Shown here in pieces: positions 55,952-64,000 of a stretch of DNA of 64,000 bases (positions are counted from its first letter, which is position 1; the number at the start of each line of letters is the position of its first letter). The notes below the pieces were generated by a model that was not told the DNA's origin, ran no database searches, and saw nothing but the letters and a program-made list of their open reading frames with translations. The position numbers and the translations under genes were made by a program. The stretch is from Cannabis sativa. Its lineage: Eukaryota > Streptophyta > Magnoliopsida > Rosales > Cannabaceae. The stretch is from positions 11,992,041-12,056,040 of the forward strand of contig NC_083606.1 in assembly GCF_029168945.1 (NCBI RefSeq), given 5' to 3'.

Positions 55952-57238
55952 GTTGATAAAGAAATCAGACAAGAGATTCTTGATGAATCTCATACTACAC
56001 CGTACTCCTTACACCCGGGAACAACCAAGATGTATCATGATGTGAAAGCTTTATATTGGTGGCCGGGCATGAAGAGGGATATTGTTGAATATGTGTCAAA
56101 ATGTTTAACTTGTCAACAAATTAAAGCAGAACATCAAAGGCCGGCAGGTTTGCTTCAACCTCTAAAGATTCCTGAATGGAAATGGGAAGACATCACCATG
56201 GATTTTGTGGTACGATTGCCCAGAACAGTAGGGTATTATGATTCTATTTGGGTGATAGTGGATCGATATACGAAGTCTGCTCACTTTCTCCCGGTGAGGA
56301 CAACGTATACAGTGGATCAATATGCTGATTTGTACATTAAGGAGATAGTTCGACTTCATGGTGCCCCAAAGTCGATAGTTTCAGATCGAGATCCAAAATT
56401 TACATCCAAATTCTGGGAAAGTTTACAGCAAGCAATGGGTACTAAGTTGAAATTCAAGATACGCCTTTTCATCCTCAAACCGATGGTCAATCTGAAAGGA
56501 CTATCCAGATACTTGAGGATATGTTGAGGGCATGTGTAATGGACTTTGAAGGTTCTTGGAACAAGTACTTACCTCTGATTGAGTTTTCTTATAACAATAG
56601 TTATCAGAGTACCATTGGCATGGCTCCGTATGAGATGCTTTATGGAAGGAAATGTCGATCACCTATTCACTGGGATGAGGCTGGTGAACGTAGGTACCTT
56701 GGACCTGAAGCTGTCCAAAGAACGAGCGAGGCTATTGAGAAGATTCGAGCTCGTATGCTTGCTTCCCAAAGTAGACAGAAAAGCTACGCAGATCCAAAGC
56801 GTAGAGATGTTGAATTCCAAGTTGGGGATTTTGTTTTTCTTCGGGTGTCCCCAATGAAGGGAATTCGAAGGTTCGGGAAGAAGGGAAAGTTGAGTCCCAG
56901 ATTTATTGGTCCATTTGAGATTCTTGAGAAAGTAGGCCAGGTAGCTTATCGGTTGGCTCTACCTCCTGCTTTATCTGGGGTTCATAACGTGTTTCATGTC
57001 TCGATGCTTCGGAAATATGTATCTGATACAACTCATATCTTAAGTTATGAAGACATTGAGCTTCAAACCGACCTGTCATATGAAGAACAACCAAGACATC
57101 TTAGACAGGAAAGAAAAGGTGTTGCGAAACAAGACTATTCCACTAGTCAAAGTGTTGTCGCGGAACAGCAAAGTTGAAGAAGCGACTTGGGAATTAGAGT
57201 CGCAGATGCGGGAGTTGTATCCCGAGCTTTTCAGGTAA
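55952..57238 (+). pseudogene. Tekay integrase and chromodomain
   Basis: The zinc-finger region includes LHPGTTKMYHDVKALYWWPG and CLTCQQIKAEHQ. The core has Asp in ITMDFVVRLP and Asp in VSDRDPKFTSKFW. The segment that should carry the catalytic Glu (about 56450-56520) is out of frame. From 56521 another frame gives the C-terminal core, the GPY-like motif PRFIGPFEILEKVGQVAYRL and VFHVSMLRKYV. After a last shift near 57090 a chromodomain-like end follows (VEEATWELESQMRELYPELF, stop 57236-57238). Confidence 0.9.
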
Positions 57239-57259
57239 ATTTCGAGGACGAAATTCCTA

Positions 57260-57274
57260 TAAGTGGGGGATAGT
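57260..57274 (+). promoter_or_regulatory. Polypurine tract of the Tekay element
   Basis: TAAGTGGGGGATAGT lies directly before the 3' LTR start TGTAATATCCC. Confidence 0.88.
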
Positions 57275-59291
57275 TGTAATATCCCAGAAAATGAATAATA
57301 TTTAAATGGACATATTTTATTAAATATGTAATTACCTGGGAAATGAAGTAGGATTATGATCTTACTTAGGTAATTGTTGAGCAATTAATTAATGAAATAC
57401 GTTATTTTGGGCCCGGTAATTGTGGAAATTTAGCTATGTGGTTAGCAATGTCACGACATTAAATGAAAGAATTATTTTGAGAATATCCCGGATTAAGTTA
57501 GAATTTTATTAGAATGTCGGATTGGGGAGTTAGTAAAAATTACCAAAATGCCCCTAGGTTATAATTTTAGTTTAAGTTTTTTTTAAGGGTAAATTAGTCA
57601 TTTTTCTTTTTTATGTTTTGACTTTTTGACTTTTCAATTGTTGGTGGGCTGATTGTTAGTAAAAAAAAAAAAAAAAAAAGAGAGCAACCTTATTTAAGTT
57701 GCTTCCAAGGCAAGAAAGCAAGCAAAAACACATAACTTCAAGCTCTTCTTCTTCTTCCTCTCTTCCCGATTCTTGAGGCAGCTGGAAACCAAGGAAAACT
57801 CATTTCTTTTCTTCAATTTCTTGAGCTAATCCTAACCCTAGAAGCTAGCTAAGTGAAGGTATGATCCATCTACTCTTCCCTTAATTAATTTCTTTGAGTT
57901 TAGTTAGGTTTTGGTAAGGTTTTCATTTAATCCTGAGCTGGGGTATAAACTGAGGTTAGGGTAGGTTCTTAGGGTTGATTTGAAACTTGTTTGAATGAAG
58001 ATTGAGTGAGATTAAGGGCTGTTCAATTAAATAGGTGTTGAAAGTGATGTTTTTATGCAAATTGTCAAGTAAGATGTTGATTTTGAGTTAAATGGTGAAT
58101 TGTGATTAAATGATGTGTTGAATATGTTATATTTGGTATATTAAACTGTTCTGGAAGTGCAAATTAGGTCTGTAATGGTTTTGGTTCGAGCTGGAGGAGA
58201 AAAACCAGAATTTTTCTGGTCTGGCAGCAACCGGTCGACCGGTTGGTTCTCGTCGTATCGAACCTACGGCCGACCTACGGGGAAAAATTCTCGGGTTTTT
58301 CTCTGATCCGTGTTTAGCTCGGGGTTGAACCTAGTACCTGCCTTTGAATAATTTTGAGTTATTTGAATTATTATATAGATGGTGAAGGCTAAGTCTAATC
58401 GGTTTTAAATTAGGGTTTTAATCCGGAATATTATGTTAAGGTATTTATTGTGTTTCAAATTGTCGTGACATAGGACCGGGATTGTCTAGCTTGTTTTTCC
58501 ACCCAGGTCGGCCATATTCTTGACTCCTGAATTAAGGTAAGAAAAGTGGTAAGCACCGTATGTGGTTAAAAATCGATGAATGAATGGAGGTGACCTTAAT
58601 TATTATCATGATGTTGATTAAAGCTTATTAAGCCTAGGTTATGACCTAGGGTTGGAAACGGTTATTACCGTTATGAGTAATTACTCTTGAAACCGCGGTT
58701 AGGTTTCTTACTTATCGATTGCTTTATCGGGCAACGATAGTGACATATTCAGCTCGTATGTAACGAGTGGTAAAAAGTGGTACTTTATTAAGTACCAGGA
58801 ATGTGAGATGTTTAAGGGAATGCTTAGTGTTATCAAATAGTGAGTATGCATAATGGCATGAGATTAAGTTGATAATCATTTTCTTTCAATTATTGTTTTG
58901 ATCACTTTCTTGCTGAGTCTCTGTGACTCACTGGTGCTTTATGGTGCAGGTAAAGGAAAGGCTAAAGTCGAACAACCATGAGTTATGGTCGCAGCAGCAA
59001 TGTACATACCAGCCGTAGGCAGCCCAGTTTACAGGATGCTCTATTTTGATTGTATTTTGGAAAATATAAAGCTTATGTTGTAAAATACATTGAAACCAGT
59101 TTGTAAATATTTTGAAAACTGGGGGACCCCATAAATCATGTTACTTATCTTTTGTTGAACAGTTTAAAGGTTGAGTTTTAACTATCAAAAATTTAATTAC
59201 CCACACTTTTAGTATAATTACATCTTATATAATTATTGGTATTTTAAATAAAGTGCACACACGTGGCGTCCCTGTTGAACAGGGCGTTACA
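57275..59291 (+). repeat. 3' LTR of the Tekay element
   Basis: The 2017-bp partner of 50459-52474. The terminal hairpin is at 59270-59284. The divergent patch is at about 58218-58280 and contains the GC-rich near-palindrome CCGGTCGACCGG. Confidence 0.95.
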
Positions 59292-59296
59292 AAAAG

Positions 59297-59689
59297 TAAT
59301 GTTATTGGTGCTTTCAAAAAAAAAAAAGTAATGTCATTGGTTGTTGGTAACAAAAAATAATATTTTATTAGTAAAATATAAATTTAATTTAATATTACTT
59401 TTAATGTTATTTGAAAGAAATAATCAATTCGTCACATCATTCCTATTTTTTTTTTTTATTTCTTATGCTATGAAAAATAAGTAGTTTTTTTTTTTAATTA
59501 ATATCACATTTATATTTTTAATTTGAGGAGAGAGAAAAAAAATGAACTTATGAACTCAACTAGAGTAGTTATTGGATAATTTTGGAAGTCTTATGTCACG
59601 TTGTTGAGCTTTCAGCAGCGTTGTTTGTCATTATGTTGTACCTATCTCCTGGACAATAAGGATGAGCCCACTTTTCTAATCCTATACTC
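59297..59689. other. Spacer between the Tekay element and the MULE remnant
   Basis: AT-rich. AAAAGTAATGTTATTGG and AAAGTAATGTCATTGG form a short direct repeat at about 59293-59340. The last part (from about 59600) may be the decayed 3' end of the transposase gene. Confidence 0.4.
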
Positions 59690-61508
59690 TCAACATAAAC
59701 AACGATGACAAGATCCATCTATCGAAGCCTGTAAATGTCTATCACATTCTCTCTTCGACCATTCGTAAGCGGCGAGCCTTATTTTTGTGTTACATACATA
59801 AGTCTTGAACTTGTGAATGACATTCATAGAAATATGTTTATAGCATGCATAGTGGCATGCTTCGGAAAATAACCTCGATAGCATATTCGATACTTTGATG
59901 CCTATCTGATACAAACACTAAGTTTTCAACCTCCCCAATCGCTTCCCTTAACTTCTACAAGAAATATTTCCAAGAGTCATGATTCTCACTGTCAAAAATT
60001 GCAAAGGCAATCGGAAAAAATTGGTTGTTTGCATCGTACACTATAGCAACTAGCATTGTGGCCCCATACCTTGTCTTCAAGAACGTACCGTCGATACTAA
60101 TCACAGGACGATAAAACTTAAATCCCATCCTACATGCATCTAGTGACCAGAAACGGTACTTGAACCTATTGTCCTCTATGACAATGTCTGTAATAGTACC
60201 CGAATTCTTCTGTTCTAGCATGTAAAAGTAACCAGGTAACAGACTATAAGCTTCTGCTGGTGTACCCCTCACATACATAAGTGCCTTCTCCCAACACCTC
60301 CAAGTCTTCTCATAACTCATCTTGATGCCATAATCCTGAAACATATCCCTTTGTATGTATTTTGCCTTGTACTTAGTTCCATCTGATTTGAACTTGTTCT
60401 TAATAAGGTGGCTAACAACCCACGATGCTGCTTTACGGTGATCAGCATGTCTAGAATCCAGGCTACATGTGTGTTCGTTGTGAAATATAGTGACCTCAAA
60501 CATGTCACAACGTGCCCTCTTCCTCCCCCACACTCTCTATTTTCAATTTGAATCCCTAGCAAGTTGCATAAGAAACATCGATCCCAGACCTCTTCACCAT
60601 GAACTCAAAATTCATTTTCAATGCAAACCTTCCCACTATATTTTTCAATTCAGTCTTATTTGTGTACAACTTGCCAACATGTATTTCCCCTGAATGTGTA
60701 CTAGTAAGAGAAGTTGTATAAGTATTATTTTCCTCTATGTCTTCCTTTGTCCACACAATAGGTTTGAATTTTGTACAAACTTCAAAAGTAGATGGTACAT
60801 TACTACGAGGAGGACCTGGCCGGCTACTACTGGTGCCTGGTGTTTGGTGATTTTCACTACGAGGGGTTCTTCTTTCTTGCTCTTTCCTTTGGTCCCTTGG
60901 AGGTGGTGGAGGTAGTGGAGGTAATTCTAACCTCAAAGTAGGTACCTCTATAGCTTCATCAACTTGCAACTCCGCATCACCATCCTCGTTCAAATCTACC
61001 ATAGGATTATTGTTGTAAAAGGGACCATCAAACTCATCAAACTGGTCAAATACATTGTCAACCCTATCCTCATCTATATTAGTAGGGGCCTGCTCATTCA
61101 AACCTACCGCTGGATCTATTTCTGGGACAAAACTCTCAACAACACTTCTTGGGGGGACAGTTGGTGGAGTAGGCCCCAAAGTCGCATGCCTTTTAACCTA
61201 GTGACAAACAGTGGCAGCAAGTTCTCCACACTCATTTTTGCCTTTATTCTTAAGAACATTCTTACTTGACTATCTTTCACTAAAACTTCCGACGGTATCA
61301 TATTGTCTTTCATGTAAACACACCTCTATTTTCAGTTCATACAGAAGAGGGTCTATATCCAACACTTCATACAAAGTTTCATGCATCTTTTGCAAAGTAG
61401 TGTCAACCTCAAACATTAACATCTTACTTTTTGAGTTATTGAATCACCAGTTGAAACCTTCAACTGCCCAAGCCCCATCATACAGTACAACCACAAACAC
61501 AGTTGAAT
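59690..61508 (-). pseudogene. MULE (Mutator-like) transposase, decayed
   Basis: Read leftwards from a splice-acceptor-like TTTGTTTGCAG whose exon would begin at 61508. The N-terminal part continues to about 60556 with a Pro-rich acidic linker (PTLRLELPPLPPPPPRDQ) and a MuDR-type N-terminal DNA-binding segment (HVGKLYTNKTELKNIVGRFA). A frame shift and two stops follow near 60535-60556. The 59955-60533 frame holds the FLYWCH-like/zinc segment end (HNEHTCSLDSRHADHRKAAS) and the catalytic core start (ISIDGTFLKTRYGATMLVAI, VYDANNQFFPIAFAI). A TAG near 59952 and further damage precede DRHQS-type text and HYACYKHISMNVIHKFKT near 59850. The C-terminus beyond 59690 is missing. Confidence 0.85.
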
Positions 61509-61539
61509 CTGCAAACAAAAATGACAAAAAAATTACTTC

Positions 61540-61880
61540 AGATAAAAAATATGTCGTGAAATATCGCGAAAAGCATCACCATTTATCGTGGAAATTATCG
61601 ACAACTGTATCGCGACACATCGCTTCTTGTCGATAAATGTAATTTGGGACTGGCCCAGACACTACGTCTAAATATATCGACAAACATCTTAAACAATATC
61701 GACAAAATTGAAAAAATCGTCAACATGACACAAAATTACAGTATGTCGCGACATACATCGCTACAAATCGCTAAACTTCATCCTAAGCTCACACCCATTC
61801 TTTTATCTCTAAATGTCGCTAATAACATCGTAAAATATCGCTAAACTCACAAAACAACCAAGAAAACGCAGAATCGCTGC
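61540..61880. repeat. ATCG/TATCGCGA motif cluster next to the MULE gene
   Basis: At least fifteen ATCG, TATCGC or TCGCGA-type words occur within about 340 bp (for example ATATCGCGAAAAG, TATCGCGACACATCGC, TGTCGCGACATACATCGC, CATCGTAAAATATCGCT). CpG-rich words are otherwise rare in this spacer. The block lies upstream of the transposase exon, where an intron or a subterminal repeat of the element is expected. Confidence 0.6.
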
Positions 61881-62120
61881 ATTTCGTGTTTTCTTGACAA
61901 AAATGGTACATAAAAATAAGGATATGTATAGATGTATTCATATCAACATAAATACAACTAAATCAACCAATAATTACTAAAGAAATAGCATACCCATTAT
62001 TTTTTGAAGGAATTTCTTTCTTAGAGCTTTGGTTTCAAGTTTCCATAATGTAAAGCTGCCGAACAACACTAGCTCCGACGATGGGAGGTCCGATTGGTAG
62101 AGTGTGTGGTGTGAGTATCC

Positions 62121-62121
<1 letters not shown>

Positions 62122-62190
<69 letters not shown>
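62122..62190. repeat. (AG)n microsatellite
   Basis: About 34 perfect AG dinucleotides. It gives an artefactual Leu-Ser repeat frame on the minus strand. Confidence 0.97.
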
Positions 62191-62193
<3 letters not shown>

Positions 62194-62330
62194 GATCTTT
62201 GGTGTTTTATTTGTTTAGGGGTAAAATTAGATGAAAAAATTGTATAAGTATATTTTGCATGATGCAAAATATGAGCATATTTTCAGTAAATAAATTTATT
62301 TTAAACATATAATAGAAAATTATTCTATCT

Positions 62331-62860
62331 TTTTTTGTCCTTTACAAAATTATAAAAATTTATATTATTATAAGTATAAAATTTAATTTTTGTCTTATTA
62401 TCCCTATCAATTAGCTCAAGTCATTTTGCTTACACTATAACCATGTAACTTTTTTTTCATTTAAATGACACATATATCATTTAAATTAATTAGTGTATTA
62501 TTAGTAATAAAAAATATATTCTATATCTTGTACATTTGAAAGTTAAATTTTAGTATATCCTTTTTGCACTTTACAAAATTATAAAAAATTACATTATTAT
62601 AAGCTTAAAATTTGATTTTTGTCTTATCATTCTTACGGCTCAATTCATAAAAGTGTATTATTTGTAATGACAAATATACTCTATATTTAAAACCTTAAAA
62701 GTCAAATTTTAGTGTACCTATTTTGCCCTTTATAAAATTATAAAAAGTTATATTATTATAAGTATAAAATTTGCGTCTTGTCTTATACTCAATTCATTTT
62801 GCTTACATTAAAATCATGTAACTTTTTTTTATTAGTAAAAAATATATTTTTTGCCAAAAA
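62331..62860. repeat. Three diverged AT-rich tandem units
   Basis: Related blocks start near 62331, 62561 and 62721, each with a CCTTTACAAAATTATAAAAA-like string, ATTATTATAAG(T/C)(A/T)TAAAATTT, a GTCTTAT word and a CATGTAACTTTTTT or GTGTATTATT(A/T)GTAAT tail. Unit length varies (160-230 bp), so the array is old. Confidence 0.65.
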
Positions 62861-64000
62861 TTATTTAACAAATGTGCAATACTAATGTATATACAATATT
62901 CTTTTGTCAAATTTATATTATCATTTTACTTGTATTATATTTATAGTATACATTTTATTCATATTATATTTATAGTATATTAATATTTTACCCATATTAT
63001 ATATTATATTTAGGGAGATTTTCAATATTATACTTAAAATTAATTTTATTTATAAAAATACCTTTAAGAAAATTATTTGCACGAATACCGATGTGCCACG
63101 TCAGCATGCATACCAAAATTCAAAACAAATACCGAAAATAGAAAAGGCTAGAAAAATCTCGGTTTCCAAAAATTTTCGCTTTTTGGCAGTTTTAAAAAAA
63201 GTAACCATTTAATTGCTTTTGATCTGAATAAGATATCAATTGGTTACTTTTCTAGTAAAAAAATTATTTCAAAATTTTACACATATATAAATAATAAAAT
63301 AACTTTTTAATATGTGATAAACATATATTAACCTTTTGGTTGCTTTTGATGTAAATAATATATCAATTAGTTATTTTTTATTAAAAAATATATATATTTT
63401 AAGATAATTTTTATCTCATACACTTCTAGTTACTTATTTTGATTAGTTAACTTTGAAACTATAATTTTTTTTTTAATATTTAGGTTATATTATATTTTTT
63501 ATTGTTTAAGATACATTGACATTATTTTTTTTTAACAATTTCAATATATATTTTGAAATATGGAAAACATATATATATTTCTGTATAAAAAATAATAACC
63601 AAGATAGAAGCAATTTTTTACATAATTTTTAAAAAGAAGTAATTACATTAGTAACTACACATCATACATATACGATGATATAAATATCTAAAATATACAT
63701 ATATGAAAAAAAAAAAAAAAAAAAGCACTAAACTAGTAATTGCCATTGCAACACGTTTAACAACTATTTACAAATGCAAAACCCTAAAATCAACTCTAAC
63801 CCAAAACACAAGCTAGAGTATAAGTAACAGAGAAAATGAAAGAAAAACCAAAAAGAAAGAAGAAAAGATTATGATCTTGCTAGCTCATATCACAATATAT
63901 AGACTGTGAGTTGGAGAGAGAAACTCACTTCACAAACCACCTTAGCTAGTGACTAGAAAAGTAGTCAGAGCTAGAGAAAGAGAGAGAAAGAGAAAGAAAA
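62861..64000. other. AT-rich spacer to the window end
   Basis: No coding region found. There is a string CAATTGGTTACTTTT/CAATTAGTTATTTTT repeated near 63236 and 63364. The last 150 bp are purine-rich (GAGAAAGAGAGAGAAAG), which could be a leader of a gene beyond the window, but nothing confirms it. Confidence 0.4.

Larger units (their letters stand above)
50459..59291 (+). mobile_element. Tekay-type (chromovirus) Ty3/gypsy LTR retrotransposon, defective
   Basis: The 8833-bp element has TG..CA LTRs, TSD AAAAG (50454-50458 and 59292-59296), an initiator-methionine primer site and the polypurine tract AAGTGGGGGATAG. Order is gag, protease, RT, RNase H, integrase and C-terminal chromodomain, which together with the sequence GGACGAAATTCCTATAAGTGG before the 3' LTR points to the Tekay (Del) clade. 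The LTRs are nearly identical, but gag-pol has at least ten frame breaks. Confidence 0.93.

Noticed and set aside
61977..62267. 96-codon minus-strand frame with a Leu-Ser repeat
   Set aside because: Produced by the (AG)n microsatellite; no other coding sign.
1..64000. tRNA, rRNA or snRNA genes
   Set aside because: I looked for B-box-like GGTTCGAATCC strings and cloverleaf-like neighbourhoods and found none; the tRNA-like strings present are the primer-binding sites of LTR elements.

Overview
The window is nuclear DNA of a flowering plant, almost certainly a eudicot; I cannot name the species from sequence alone. The evidence is a nine-exon GT-AG gene of a plant membrane-protein family, very AT-rich spacers, and a set of plant transposon lineages: Ty3/gypsy Tat and Tekay, a Copia-type non-autonomous LTR element, an L1 LINE, a MULE, Helitrons and a Tourist MITE.

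Layout. 1-10.7 kb is AT-rich spacer: a cut-off MITE-like end, a region full of GGGCGCC-like motifs, a 193-bp tandem duplication, and a Helitron block with several 5'-like ends and one clear 3' hairpin/CTAG end at 8338. 10.84-14.64 kb is the only gene I believe is functional, an At2g12400-like multi-pass membrane protein, with a Tourist MITE in intron 7. At 527 bp after its stop codon begins a 28,047-bp nested retrotransposon (15168-43214, TSD ACACT). The host is a Tat-lineage Ty3/gypsy element with 2.58-kb LTRs. It is split by a 10.1-kb non-autonomous LTR element in opposite orientation (19125-29244, TSD CAGGC) and by a 1.54-kb solo LTR inside the reverse transcriptase (32755-34298, TSD CCTAC). 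Between its integrase and 3' LTR it carries a long unbroken antisense ORF with a plant mobile domain. 44.0-46.7 kb is a 5'-truncated LINE with an 11-bp TSD, followed by a 0.4-kb foldback element. 48.2-50.1 kb is an A/C-skewed repeat stretch. 50459-59291 is a Tekay chromovirus-type Ty3/gypsy element (TSD AAAAG) with nearly identical LTRs but a coding region broken in many places. 59.7-61.5 kb is a dead MULE transposase on the minus strand with an upstream block rich in ATCG motifs. The window ends in a (GA)n tract, three decayed AT-rich tandem units and spacer.

Relative ages by eye from LTR pairs: Tat oldest (a few tens of differences per LTR plus indels), the nested non-autonomous element younger (about two dozen substitutions in 1.89 kb), Tekay youngest (about ten outside one anomalous patch). 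This order agrees with the nesting.

The most unusual signal is in the RNA of the Tat element. A two-stem hairpin with an invariant GRCTTGAT bulge occurs at four distinct sites (two in each LTR and two between integrase and the antisense ORF). Its outer stem changes on both sides together (CTACG/CGTAG versus CTACA/TGTAG) and its inner stem differs in every copy yet still pairs. It sits among several other short hairpins in the U5-side part of the LTR.
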